Positions 8,015-16,163 of a DNA stretch of 22,987 nucleotides are shown piece by piece. The DNA lies in NCBI GenBank assembly GCA_031430375.1, contig JANPBJ010000201.1, forward strand, positions 1 to 22,987, read 5' to 3'. This DNA comes from JAENVU01 sp031430375. Its GTDB lineage: Bacteria; Actinomycetota; Acidimicrobiia; IMCC26256; JAENVU01. The notes beneath the pieces are model-generated. The model ran no database searches. It was not told the DNA's origin and worked only from the letters and a program-made list of their open reading frames with translations. Both the position numbers and the translations under genes were made by a program. Every line of letters begins with the position of its first letter. Position 1 is the stretch's first letter.

Positions 8015-8705
8015 AACTCCGCAGTGCGTCGAGTTCGAGAAACGCCATCACACTCTCGAGCATTGCGCTCAGGTTTCGTTTCATGAGTTCGGTGTCGTCA
8101 CCCGCGCAGTAGAACAGCATGGGGTCGGTGACATGCTCGGGACTGGGCCAGGCCTCTTCCACGATGCCTTCGATCGGTGGCGCGTCCGGAGTGACGGCCC
8201 GCACCACTGCGTTGCGGACGTACCGCATGCGCGGTTGCATCGCCTCCGAAACTGGCGATTGCACGGTATGCCAGTGGGTGATCCACTCGTCGACGCTCAT
8301 GTGGCCGGGTCGCCGTAACAGGGTGGTCATCACCACCCCGGGCGAACGATCGCCATCGGGCCAGTCCCGCGGACGACCGTGCTGGTTGCCGCCGTAATCG
8401 GTGTACATGGACTCGGTGACCAGATAGCCGGCGATGTGGTCGCTGTGATCTCTCAATACCGCCTCGAACGGCGCCCGGTCGTCATAGCGGTCGAGCCACA
8501 ACGACACGAGCGCGAATGGTTGGACCTCATCGGCCGGCGGGGGCATTGGCACCGGCACCTGGGCGTCGTCGTCGTCGACCTGCACCGACAAGCCGCGCGG
8601 TGCCAACGCCAGGAGTGCGGGAGCGACGTGTTCGCGCACGATGCGTCCGTGGTCGGCCGGGCTGAGTCCGGCTCGAGGCCAGCAGAGGTATTGCAGCTTT
8701 TCCAT
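7983..8705 (-). CDS. EthD-like dimeric alpha-beta barrel protein
   Basis: The 240-residue cytoplasmic protein seems to hold two tandem ferredoxin-like alpha-beta-barrel units. The first covers about residues 1-95 (MEKLQYLCWPRAGLSPADH). The second begins VVMTTLLRRPGHMSVDEWITHWHTVQSP, the classic EthD-type motif (R-x-P-x-x-S-x-D-E-x-x-x-H-W). EthD relatives assist or carry out reactions on small hydrophobic molecules (ETBE-degradation accessory protein, reductive dehalogenase-like enzymes), but the activity here is unknown. Its ATG directly abuts the aquaporin stop (8706), so it is the second gene of that transcription unit and is probably translationally coupled. Its 3' end overlaps apbE on the other strand. 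Confidence 0.8.
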   Translation of the reverse strand: MEKLQYLCWPRAGLSPADHGRIVREHVAPALLALAPRGLSVQVDDDDAQVPVPMPPPADEVQPFALVSLWLDRYDDRAPFEAVLRDHSDHIAGYLVTESMYTDYGGNQHGRPRDWPDGDRSPGVVMTTLLRRPGHMSVDEWITHWHTVQSPVSEAMQPRMRYVRNAVVRAVTPDAPPIEGIVEEAWPSPEHVTDPMLFYCAGDDTELMKRNLSAMLESVMAFLELDALRSFTTSEYLFRT

Positions 8706-9419
8706 CTAGGCGTCTTCGGCCGGGACGAGGGCTCGCCACGCGAGCGCGCCGATGATTCCCCCGACAATCGGGAACACGATGAACACCCACAGCTGCTCGA
8801 GCGCCCAGCCCCCCTGGAACACGGCGGTAGCGATGCTGCGCGCCGGGTTCACCGAGGTGTTGTCGACCGGGATCGTGATGAGGTGGATCAAGGTGAGCAT
8901 CAGGCCGACCGTGATGCCAGTGAATCCCGCGGGCATCGACTTTCGGCTGGTACTTGCGATCACAAAAATAAAGAGTGCCGTCAACACGATCTCCACAATG
9001 ATGGCGGCACCTATACCGAACCCGCCGGGTGAATGGGCGCCGTAACCATTCGATGCAAACCCGCTCGCCTTGGCACTGAAGCCCGTGATGCTGTTTGCAA
9101 TGCCGTAGATCACGCCTGCGCCAACCAGGCCACCGATGATCTGGCCGCCGATATAGAACGGCACATCCTTGGTCTCGGTCTTCTTGATCGCCCAGAGGCC
9201 AAGCGTGACCGCCGGATTGATGTGACAGCCCGAGATCGAACCGACGGCGTACGCCGCGCAGAGGAGTGCGAGTCCGAACGCCAGTGCGACTCCGAGGACG
9301 CCGACGGATCCGCCCTCGAAGAATCCGCCGGTCGCAAGAACGGCGGTTCCGGGGCCGCCGATGACGAGGATCATGGTTCCGATGCCCTCGGCGAGCGCAA
9401 TGCGTGCTGGTTGCTTCAT
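8706..9419 (-). CDS. aqpZ: Aquaporin Z water channel
   Basis: The 237-residue inner-membrane major intrinsic protein has six hydrophobic helices and both NPA half-helices, HINPAVTLGL (about residues 64-73) and SVNPARSIA (about 186-194). The loop around the second NPA (LIHLITIPVDNTSVNPARS) retains His, Thr and Arg at the positions that make the narrow water-only filter of AqpZ, and the QGGWALEQLW segment after it is also AqpZ-like. Water conduction is therefore more likely than glycerol transport. It leads a two-gene unit with the EthD-like gene. No good -10 or Shine-Dalgarno sequence was found before 9419. Confidence 0.93.
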   Translation of the reverse strand: MKQPARIALAEGIGTMILVIGGPGTAVLATGGFFEGGSVGVLGVALAFGLALLCAAYAVGSISGCHINPAVTLGLWAIKKTETKDVPFYIGGQIIGGLVGAGVIYGIANSITGFSAKASGFASNGYGAHSPGGFGIGAAIIVEIVLTALFIFVIASTSRKSMPAGFTGITVGLMLTLIHLITIPVDNTSVNPARSIATAVFQGGWALEQLWVFIVFPIVGGIIGALAWRALVPAEDA

Positions 9420-9525
9420 GCGGGTTCCGACTCCTGAGTCTGGCTCCGCTCGCACGCGAAGTGTATGGAGGGAGGTCTCTGAATCCAAGGCTTTCGCACC
9501 GTCGGGTACGAGGCATTGCGGCGCT

Positions 9526-11544
9526 TTAGCCCGAAACGGAGCGTGCCAGATCTTCGGCGTCGTGCGTGATCCCCTCGAAGCCGCGCACGCGCAGCGCATC
9601 TCCGACCATGCGTGCATCGACGCCGCGGGTCCTGAGCTCCGAGAGAAAGAGGGATTCGGGAGCGGTGCGGGTTGCCACCACCACGGTCGCGGCAGGGAGT
9701 TCCAGGCGGTCATCTCCGCTGATCGCAATCACTGCATCATGGGTGATCGCTTCCACGGTGGCCGAGCCGATGAGCGTGATGCCGGCCGCCTCCGCATCCG
9801 CCACCATCCGGAACCGGCCCGGGAGGCCGAGCTCGGCACCGAACACCGCGCTCGGTTCCAGGATCGTGACCTCGAGGCCGCGTTCCCGCAGTGCCCTCCC
9901 GAAGGTCAAGCCGGGCTTGCCGCCCCCGAGAATGACCGCCGGCCCGGGGATCGGGGGCGAGTCGGGCGAAAAACGTGCGCCGAATTCGATGGGTCCCAGC
10001 ACATGGTCCAGGTGGTGGCCGGGGACCGACGGGATCTCCCAGTGGGGGCCGGTGGCGACAACGACCACGTCGCTCCCATGCGCAATCACGGTCTCGGCCG
10101 TAGCCCTCCGTCCGAGCTGCACGGAGACGCCGGCGTGGGTGATCTCGCCGATGAGCCAGGCGCGGTGGCGATCCAGTACCTCATCAACGCCGCGAATGTG
10201 GTGCAGGACTCCGCCGAGCGCGTCGCTCGATTCGCAGATCGTCACCGCGTGCCCTTGCGTGGCCAGGACCCGTGCGGATTCCAGGCCCGCGGCTCCGCCG
10301 CCGATCACGAGGACACGTCGTGGTCGGACGGTGGGTGGTATCTCGGCTTCATGTTCTCGACCGGTCGCCGCATTCGCGACACACGCCAACGACTCGTTGA
10401 CGAAGATGTTGCCGATGCATCGATACTGGTAGAGGCAGGGGCGGACTCGGCTCGCGTCGCCGCTCGCGAGCTTGTTCGGGAGTTCGGGATCCGCGAGGAG
10501 CTTTCGCCCCATGGCGATGAAGTCGGCGCGCCCGCGGGCGAGGACCTCCTCGGCTTCGTGGGGCTCGAAGCGTCCGAACGTGATGACCGGGACATCAACC
10601 GCGGCCCGCACTGCTGCCGCATAGTCCGCCAGTCGCCCCACCCGGTGCGGCACGTAGGAGTCAGTCGGTCCGGTGGCCACATCGAGGTTGGCGTAGGACG
10701 TGACGTGCACCGCGTCGAGTCCCGCCGCGACTGCGAGCTCGATCACTGCGAGTTGGTCGTCGAACGTTTCGCCGCCGTCCTTGTGATGTTCCAGCGCATT
10801 GATGCGCATCCAGACGGGATAGTCCGGGCCAACCCTCGAACGGATCGCGCCGATGATCTCGATGAGCAACCGGGCTCGGTGCTCGATCGATCCGCCCCAT
10901 CGATCGTCGCGGTGATTGAGCGCAGGGCTGAGAAACTCGTCGATGAGATACCCGTGTCCGGCGTGCAACTCAACGCCGTCGATACCGGCGCGTTGACAAC
11001 GTTCAGTGGCGGACGCGAACTGTTCGATCACCCGTGTGAGGTCGTCCTCGGCCGCAACTTTGTACTCGACCTTCGCGGTGGGCGACGCGTGGGGAGCCAT
11101 GAATCCCGCGATCTCGGCGTCCGTCACCATCATCGAGATGCGGTCCGGTCGCGACCGCTTGGGCACGGCAGGGACCAGCATCGGATGGCCACGCGCAATG
11201 TCGTAACGCGCGAGCGCGCCGTTATAGGTGAGCTGCGTGGCGAGGGTTGCTCCATGCGCGTGCACTCGATCGGCAAGCGACGTGAGGCCGGGCAGGTATC
11301 GATCGTGCGAGGCCGCCACCTGACGCGCGTCCACGCAGCCATCCGGATACGCCACGGCGACGGAGCCGACGAGGAGCAGCGCGGCCCCGCCCCGAGCCCT
11401 GGCTTCGAAGTACGCGAGCTGGGCATCCGAGATCGAACCGTCGTCGTTGGCAAGTGAATCGCCCATCGGCGCCATGAGAATCCGGTTGCGGAGCGCAAGC
11501 GAACCGATAGCTCCCGGACGTAAGAGATTCGGAAAGTCGCTCAC
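9526..11544 (-). CDS. OYE-type NADH:flavin oxidoreductase fused to FAD/NAD(P) domains (FadH/TMADH-like)
   Basis: The 672-residue enzyme has an N-terminal FMN TIM barrel (about 1-345; LRNRILMAPMG, GVELHAGHGYLIDEFLSPALNHRDD, DFIAMGRKLLADPE) and two Rossmann segments (VLVIGGGAAGLESARVLA about 400-420; AVILGGGKPGLTFGRALRERG about 530). This is the layout of 2,4-dienoyl-CoA reductase, trimethylamine dehydrogenase and related ene-reductases. The linker that usually supplies four 4Fe-4S cysteines reads RPCLYQYRCIGNIF and then ACVAN, so only three cysteines are visible. The GTG at 11544 is chosen because TAGTTT lies exactly at -12 to -7 (leaderless). It diverges from tetR across 84 bp. The substrate may be an alpha/beta-unsaturated ketone, acid or CoA ester. 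Confidence 0.88.
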   Translation of the reverse strand: MSDFPNLLRPGAIGSLALRNRILMAPMGDSLANDDGSISDAQLAYFEARARGGAALLLVGSVAVAYPDGCVDARQVAASHDRYLPGLTSLADRVHAHGATLATQLTYNGALARYDIARGHPMLVPAVPKRSRPDRISMMVTDAEIAGFMAPHASPTAKVEYKVAAEDDLTRVIEQFASATERCQRAGIDGVELHAGHGYLIDEFLSPALNHRDDRWGGSIEHRARLLIEIIGAIRSRVGPDYPVWMRINALEHHKDGGETFDDQLAVIELAVAAGLDAVHVTSYANLDVATGPTDSYVPHRVGRLADYAAAVRAAVDVPVITFGRFEPHEAEEVLARGRADFIAMGRKLLADPELPNKLASGDASRVRPCLYQYRCIGNIFVNESLACVANAATGREHEAEIPPTVRPRRVLVIGGGAAGLESARVLATQGHAVTICESSDALGGVLHHIRGVDEVLDRHRAWLIGEITHAGVSVQLGRRATAETVIAHGSDVVVVATGPHWEIPSVPGHHLDHVLGPIEFGARFSPDSPPIPGPAVILGGGKPGLTFGRALRERGLEVTILEPSAVFGAELGLPGRFRMVADAEAAGITLIGSATVEAITHDAVIAISGDDRLELPAATVVVATRTAPESLFLSELRTRGVDARMVGDALRVRGFEGITHDAEDLARSVSG

Positions 11545-11550
11545 CCAGGA

Positions 11551-11556
11551 AAACTA
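11551..11556 (-). promoter_or_regulatory. -10 element of the flavin oxidoreductase gene
   Basis: On the minus strand the hexamer reads TAGTTT and occupies -12 to -7 relative to the GTG at 11544, the position expected if transcription starts on the start codon. No recognisable -35 lies 17 bp upstream. Confidence 0.45.
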
Positions 11557-11592
11557 GATCCCGTCGCTCCGCTCCCTGACCCATGCGGGCAG

Positions 11593-11607
11593 GTTGACAG
11601 TGTCCAC
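11593..11607. promoter_or_regulatory. Operator site 1 (imperfect palindrome)
   Basis: GTTGACAGTGTCCAC is a 15-bp palindrome around a central G with one mismatched pair. It covers the TTGACA -35 box of the tetR promoter. It matches the perfect site 21 bp downstream at 13 of 15 positions. Confidence 0.7.
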
Positions 11608-11622
11608 TTTCTCGTAGACAGT
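11594..11622 (+). promoter_or_regulatory. Leaderless sigma-70-type promoter of tetR operon
   Basis: A consensus TTGACA (11594-11599), a 17-bp spacer and GACAGT (11617-11622, xANNNT) end six bases before the ATG at 11629, so the transcript would start at the A of the start codon. Both boxes lie inside the two palindromic operators, so a bound repressor would exclude RNA polymerase. Confidence 0.65.
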
Positions 11623-11628
11623 GTCTAC
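11614..11628. promoter_or_regulatory. Operator site 2 (perfect palindrome)
   Basis: GTAGACAGTGTCTAC is a perfect 15-bp palindrome (7-bp arms, central G) that ends at the base before the tetR ATG and covers the -10. Its centre is 21 bp, about two helical turns, from that of site 1, so two repressor dimers would sit on the same face of the DNA. This is the expected form of a TetR operator; that this TetR binds it is inferred from position. Confidence 0.75.
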
Positions 11629-12249
11629 ATGACGTTGCGTACAGCGGAGTTGGGGACCAGGGTGCGCCTCGTCACGACCGCGCGGGCCTACCTCGATGCC
11701 GAAGGTCTCGAGGGCATCGGCCTCCGGGAGATCGCCCGGAGGGCAGGGGTGTCGCATGGCGCGCCACACCGCCACTTCGCCACCCTTGGCGCGCTCCTCG
11801 CCGCGGTTGCGGCCGAGGGCTTCCGTGATCTGGTCGCGTCTGTGACCGCGGCGACCGAAACGGTGGCCGCCGATGACCCGTTGGCTCGCCTCGCGGCTTC
11901 CTCGTTCGGCTACGTGCGGTTCGCCGAGGCGAATCCTGGAGTCTTCGGTCTGATGTTCCGCCGCGATCTGTGCGACACGCAGGATTTGGAGTACATCACC
12001 GCCGGCGGTATCGCGTTCGGTCAACTCGTCTCGTTTGTCGGCGCCGCGCAAGCGGCCGGGTTCCATCCCGACGCGCCGTGTGCGGAGCTGGCCGGCGTGC
12101 TGTGGGCAACGATGCATGGTCTCGCCTCGCTCCACCTGCACGGCGCCCTCGCGCCGACCACTGGTCAATCGAACCTTGATGTTCTCGTCAATCAAGCCAA
12201 CTCAATCGTCTTCGGTGTCAATGCCGAGCAGAAGGAGAAACGATCATGA
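11629..12249 (+). CDS. TetR-family transcriptional regulator
   Basis: The 206-residue regulator has an N-terminal helix-turn-helix (GLREIARRAGVSHGAPHRHFATLGALLAAVAAEGF, about residues 25-60) and a helical ligand domain resembling the WHG/TetR_C_33 type (YVRFAEANPGVFGLMF near 95-110). The ligand is probably hydrophobic and related to substrates of the adjoining oxygenase or oxidoreductase. It starts with ATG directly after a palindromic operator and is likely autoregulated. The stop overlaps the carotenoid-oxygenase start as ATGA, so repressor and enzymes form one operon, which allows self-limiting induction. It may also control the divergent flavoenzyme gene, whose start is 84 bp away. Confidence 0.92.
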   Translation: MTLRTAELGTRVRLVTTARAYLDAEGLEGIGLREIARRAGVSHGAPHRHFATLGALLAAVAAEGFRDLVASVTAATETVAADDPLARLAASSFGYVRFAEANPGVFGLMFRRDLCDTQDLEYITAGGIAFGQLVSFVGAAQAAGFHPDAPCAELAGVLWATMHGLASLHLHGALAPTTGQSNLDVLVNQANSIVFGVNAEQKEKRS

Positions 12250-13610
12250 CTGCCACGAGCGTCGAAACCAGCCTGTACCTCAGTGGGAACTTCGCACCGG
12301 TGCGCGAGGAGGTCAGTGTGGAGAACCTCCCCGTGACCGGCTCAATACCGGGAGAGTTGGAGGGTCGGTTGCTTCGCATCGGACCGAACCCGGTCGTCGA
12401 CCCGGATCCGGCTACCTACCACTGGTTCACCGGCACCGGCATGGTGCATGGATTGTGGTTGCGCGGCGGCGAAGCCGTTTCGTACCGCAACCGCTACGTC
12501 CGCTCGGACAGTGCGGTCGAAGCGCTGGGTGGCCCCGCGACGCCGGGTCCGCGCCACGGCATGGGTGACAACACCGCGAACACCAACGTCGTTCAACATG
12601 CAGGGACGACGTTCGCGATCGTCGAGGCCGGTGGTCTCCCGATGCAACTTACCGATGAGCTCGAGACCGTCGCGCGGTCGGACTTTGGTGGCACGCTGCC
12701 CGGCTCCTTCACGGCACATCCGAAGCAGGATCCCGTCACCGGCGAGCTGCACGCGGTCGTGTACTACTGGGAATGGGACTACATCCAGTACGTCGTGGTC
12801 GGCGTCGACGGCAAGGTTCGGCGGTCGGTGAATGTGCCGGTGCCCGGCGGACCGATGGTGCACGACTGCGCGATCACCGAATCGCGCGTCGTGCTCTTCG
12901 ATTTGCCGTGCATCTTCAACCTTGATCTGGCAATGCAAGGCGAGTCGTTCCCCTATCGCTGGCAACCCGAGTACGGAGCGCGCGTGGGCTTGTTGGCGCG
13001 CGACGGTGAGGCGAGCGAGACGGTGTGGTGCGAGCTCGACGATCTCTGTTACGTGTATCACCCGCTCAACGCATACGACGACGGCGACCGCGTGATCATC
13101 GACGTTGCGGTGCACCCGCGCATGTTCGACCAGTCTGTGAATGGTCCGAACGAGGGTGGGCCGGTCTTTGAACGTTGGACGATCGACCCCGCCGCGCGAC
13201 GAGTCGGTCGGGATGTGATTTCGGATCGGGCGCAGGAGTTTCCGCGCATGGACGAGCGCGTCGTGGGCCGCAAGCACCGTTACGGCTACACCGCCGCGTT
13301 TCGATCACAGGACAGCGCGTTCGTGACCGGCAACATCCTGAAGCACGATCTTGTCGCCGCCACGATGGTGGAGCATGACCTCGGGGGCGGTCGCAGCACC
13401 CAGGAGCCTGTATTCGTGCCCAAGCATGCGGACGCGGCCGAAGACGAGGGTTGGGTGCTCGCCTACACCCATGACCCTGAACGGAATGCGGCCGATGTCG
13501 TGATTGTCGACGCCCAGGACTTCACCGGTCCTCCGGTGGCCACCATCCATCTCCCGGTCCGGGTCCCCTACGGTTTCCATGGCAACTGGATAGCTAGTGG
13601 AGGTTCTTGA
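12246..13610 (+). CDS. Carotenoid oxygenase family dioxygenase (CCD/lignostilbene-type)
   Basis: The 454-residue non-heme Fe(II) dioxygenase would cleave a C=C bond in carotenoids, apocarotenoids or stilbene-like substrates. It opens with GRLLRIGPNPVVDPDPATYHWFTGTGMVHGLWL, the family's N-terminal signature. The four iron-binding histidines are all visible: FTAHPKQD (near residue 157), MVHDCAIT (near 206), YHPLNAYDD (near 272) and GFHGNWI (near 445). No signal peptide is present. A strong AAGGAG precedes the ATG at 12246, which overlaps the tetR stop by four bases. The next gene's start overlaps this stop. The substrate cannot be assigned; no carotenoid-synthesis gene is in the window, which favours a catabolic role. 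Confidence 0.93.
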   Translation: MTATSVETSLYLSGNFAPVREEVSVENLPVTGSIPGELEGRLLRIGPNPVVDPDPATYHWFTGTGMVHGLWLRGGEAVSYRNRYVRSDSAVEALGGPATPGPRHGMGDNTANTNVVQHAGTTFAIVEAGGLPMQLTDELETVARSDFGGTLPGSFTAHPKQDPVTGELHAVVYYWEWDYIQYVVVGVDGKVRRSVNVPVPGGPMVHDCAITESRVVLFDLPCIFNLDLAMQGESFPYRWQPEYGARVGLLARDGEASETVWCELDDLCYVYHPLNAYDDGDRVIIDVAVHPRMFDQSVNGPNEGGPVFERWTIDPAARRVGRDVISDRAQEFPRMDERVVGRKHRYGYTAAFRSQDSAFVTGNILKHDLVAATMVEHDLGGGRSTQEPVFVPKHADAAEDEGWVLAYTHDPERNAADVVIVDAQDFTGPPVATIHLPVRVPYGFHGNWIASGGS

Positions 13611-14710
13611 TGCGGCGTTTGCTGGTTCTGGTTCTGAGCATGAGCCTGCTGGTTGGGCTCCGCGCGGTTCCGGCGACGGCGAATCATCAGTCCAGCCGGG
13701 CGCCGAGTGCCACGGGTCCGTACGCGGTTGGTCGCACCACCTTCGACGTGGTCGATCCGAGCCGTGACAACCGAACGTTGAAGGTCGACGTCTGGTACCC
13801 GAGCCGTCCGCGCGACGTCGTTGGCCTCGCGAAGTCCAAGATCGACCTCCTGCTCGCGCAAACGGACTCGCCGCTCGCGTATGACAACCCGCGCGTGGCG
13901 AAGGGTCGGATGCCGTTGGTGGTCTTCTCGCACGGGAGCGGCGGTATCCGCTACCAGAGTTGGTTCCTGATGGAACATCTCGCGAGCTACGGCTTCATCG
14001 TTGCCGCGCCCGACCACGCGGGGAACACCGCGATCGACAGCATTTTTGGTACGTCGACTCCCTTCGCGGTGAGTGCGCGCAACCGTCCCCTCGACGTGTC
14101 GCTGGTGATAACCCGGATGCTCGAACGCGGCCAGACCGAAGGTGATGTGTTCGACCATCACCTCCTCCGCCGGAAGATCGCGGTGATGGGCCACTCCTTC
14201 GGCGGCTTCACGGCGGTGGCCGCCACCGCGGGTTGGACCGATGTACCGCCCGATCCGAGAGTCAAGGCGATCATCCCGATTGCCGCGGCTACGAACGCGT
14301 ACACCGACGACCAGCTGCGATCCGTTGCGGTACCGAGCCTGTGGTTGCACGGAACGAGCGACATCACGGTGCCGATCGGCCAGACCGCGCGGGCCTGGTC
14401 GCTGGTCAGCGCGTCGCCGCGCTCCCGAGTGGATATCCGCCAAGGTGGGCATTCCTCCTTCACGAACGCCTGCGACATCCTCGCGGTGCTCGAGAACTCG
14501 GGTGCACCGGACAGCATCGTGAACTTTCTCCGCCAACAGGCGGCGGAAGCGTGCGGACCGGACCTCATCCCGATTGATCAGGCGCAGAACATCACCAAGG
14601 CCACCACGCTCGCCTTCCTGAAAGTGCGTCTCTTGCACGACAACGCGTACCGCAAGTACCTACGGAACGGCTATCTCTCGGGCTATCCCGTCGACGTCTT
14701 CCGCGGGTAA
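13610..14710 (+). CDS. Secreted alpha/beta hydrolase (PAF-acetylhydrolase/dienelactone-hydrolase-like)
   Basis: The 366-residue protein begins MRRLLVLVLSMSLLVGLRAVPATA, a Sec signal peptide with likely cleavage after residues 22-24. The ATG at 13610 overlaps the upstream stop by one base and has GGAGG at a proper distance. The fold features are clear: LKVDVWYPSRP, LVVFSHGSGGIRYQSWFLMEHLAS (oxyanion loop), APDHAGNT, nucleophile elbow GHSFGG (Ser near 194), LHGTSDITVP (Asp near 251) and QGGHSSF (His near 281). These resemble extracellular lipase/PAF-acetylhydrolase-II-like enzymes. It is translationally coupled to a cytoplasmic dioxygenase, suggesting it releases or trims that enzyme's substrate outside the cell. 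The last 28 bases overlap the convergent P450 gene. Confidence 0.88.
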   Translation: MRRLLVLVLSMSLLVGLRAVPATANHQSSRAPSATGPYAVGRTTFDVVDPSRDNRTLKVDVWYPSRPRDVVGLAKSKIDLLLAQTDSPLAYDNPRVAKGRMPLVVFSHGSGGIRYQSWFLMEHLASYGFIVAAPDHAGNTAIDSIFGTSTPFAVSARNRPLDVSLVITRMLERGQTEGDVFDHHLLRRKIAVMGHSFGGFTAVAATAGWTDVPPDPRVKAIIPIAAATNAYTDDQLRSVAVPSLWLHGTSDITVPIGQTARAWSLVSASPRSRVDIRQGGHSSFTNACDILAVLENSGAPDSIVNFLRQQAAEACGPDLIPIDQAQNITKATTLAFLKVRLLHDNAYRKYLRNGYLSGYPVDVFRG

Positions 14711-15978
14711 TACCCCACCTCACACGGCGTTCCGGCGCGAGCCACTCCGCCGATTTGGGCGGCACGGGGCGAGACGTTGGCGAATTGCGGCGTGAGTTCG
14801 TAGTGACCGAGCATCGCTTCGATCACCGCGGTCATGACCGACAGCGAGAACGGTTGTGCGGGACAGGTGTGGGAGCCGTGGCCGAATGCGGTCACGAGTT
14901 CACGGTGGGCTCCCCCGCCGCGTCCGTCACGGATCCGGCGCCGGTTCCACCGATCCGGGTCGTACGTGCGCAGGTCCGCGGTCACGAGGTTGGTGAGTGG
15001 CAGCAGTGTCGCCAGCGTGACGCCCGGTTCGACGCGCCAGGTGTGCGTGCCGTCGTCAATATCGATGGGGCGCAGGACAGCCCGCAACATGATCGACCGT
15101 TGCGCGATGCGTGTGGACTCGAGTGCGCACCGTTCGGCGAGCCCGTGGTCGCCGTCGCGAATCGCGGCCGCGAGGTCGGGTCGCGTGGTCACATCGACCA
15201 GCAGCCAGCCAAGCGCGGAGAAGAGGTTCGACATCGATCCGAGGTGCACCAAGATCACGTCGCGGGCGATGCCTTCCCGTCGGGCTTCCGGTGAAGCGTC
15301 GGACCATGTGTTGATGATGCGCTGGAAATGGTCGTCGGGGGTTTCGGGGTTCGCATCGCGTTCATCGACACCCCGCCCGATGATCCGTTCGGCCGCGGCG
15401 AGTGCGGCCCGTTCGGTTGCGTAGTCGGACGCCGCGACCGCGGCCATCGCGCCGGGGTCCACGAATGCGGCAGCGCCGTCGAGGTCATCGAGCGCACCAA
15501 TCAACCCGTCGAACTCGGTCGACGTTCCGCAGGGTCCGGCCCAGGTGCTGAGACCGATGCGGTGACCGAGCCGACGGGTGAAGTCGAAGACGTCGAACGT
15601 TCCCGACTCGCCGAGCTCGTTCTGCGCGATGTCGATCGCCGATCGGACGACATCGAGGTACTGCACCACGTCATCACGGGCGAAGAGGTCGTGCGGGAAG
15701 GTGCGGCGATCGCGGAAGAGTTCGGGCGGGAGCTTGCGGCGCAGCATTTGCCAGTCGGCGACCCCCTTACTCGCGTCGGCTTCGGCCACCGCGTAGAAGC
15801 TCTGCACGCCGACGGGCGAGAAGAGGAACAGGAACGGCGATCGAGCGCCCTCGATGACGAACGTGTCGCCGTGCTTCGCCCGGGCCGCGGCGATCGCCGC
15901 GATCGGATCGGCCACTTCCTCGTCCCACGGCAATCGCGCGTCGGCAAGGGGTGGGACCGGCGAGATCAGCTCAGTCAT
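14683..15978 (-). CDS. Cytochrome P450-like protein with atypical heme loop
   Basis: The 431-residue soluble protein is P450-like. It keeps the K-helix ExxR (ALESTRIAQRS) and the heme-ligand loop FGHGSHTCPAQPFSL with the axial Cys near residue 372. Two motifs deviate: the residue after Cys is Pro instead of the common Gly, and the I-helix segment reads VHLGSMSNLFSALGWLL, lacking the acid/Thr pair (AGxxT) of ordinary monooxygenases. Similar I-helix changes occur in P450s that rearrange peroxides or use unusual oxidants (the CYP7/CYP8-like group), so a non-classical reaction is possible. No ferredoxin or reductase gene is adjacent. It converges with the secreted hydrolase (28-bp overlap) and diverges from the CoA ligase across 185 bp. 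Confidence 0.82.
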   Translation of the reverse strand: MTELISPVPPLADARLPWDEEVADPIAAIAAARAKHGDTFVIEGARSPFLFLFSPVGVQSFYAVAEADASKGVADWQMLRRKLPPELFRDRRTFPHDLFARDDVVQYLDVVRSAIDIAQNELGESGTFDVFDFTRRLGHRIGLSTWAGPCGTSTEFDGLIGALDDLDGAAAFVDPGAMAAVAASDYATERAALAAAERIIGRGVDERDANPETPDDHFQRIINTWSDASPEARREGIARDVILVHLGSMSNLFSALGWLLVDVTTRPDLAAAIRDGDHGLAERCALESTRIAQRSIMLRAVLRPIDIDDGTHTWRVEPGVTLATLLPLTNLVTADLRTYDPDRWNRRRIRDGRGGGAHRELVTAFGHGSHTCPAQPFSLSVMTAVIEAMLGHYELTPQFANVSPRAAQIGGVARAGTPCEVGYYPRKTSTG

Positions 15979-16163
15979 TGCGGTGTCTCGCTCCCCATTG
16001 ACATGGCGCCATCATGGCCGAATCGGGGCCGTGAGAAATTGACGCCGCGTGCGGGCTGTTCCGACTCGTTGTCCAGCAACCGATCCCGACCCAGTGATCC
16101 GGATCCTTGGGGCAAGGCGAATCCCTCCGTCACGTTGTCGAGCAGAGGTGCCAGACTCCGGCC

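Noticed and set aside
9361..11457. A 698-codon open frame on the plus strand
   Set aside because: It is antisense to the well-supported flavin oxidoreductase and encodes no recognisable domain; long antisense frames are common in GC-rich DNA.
16135..16157. TTGTCG/CAGACT as a full promoter for the CoA ligase
   Set aside because: The spacing between the two hexamers is 11 bp, too short; only the -10 position is suggestive.
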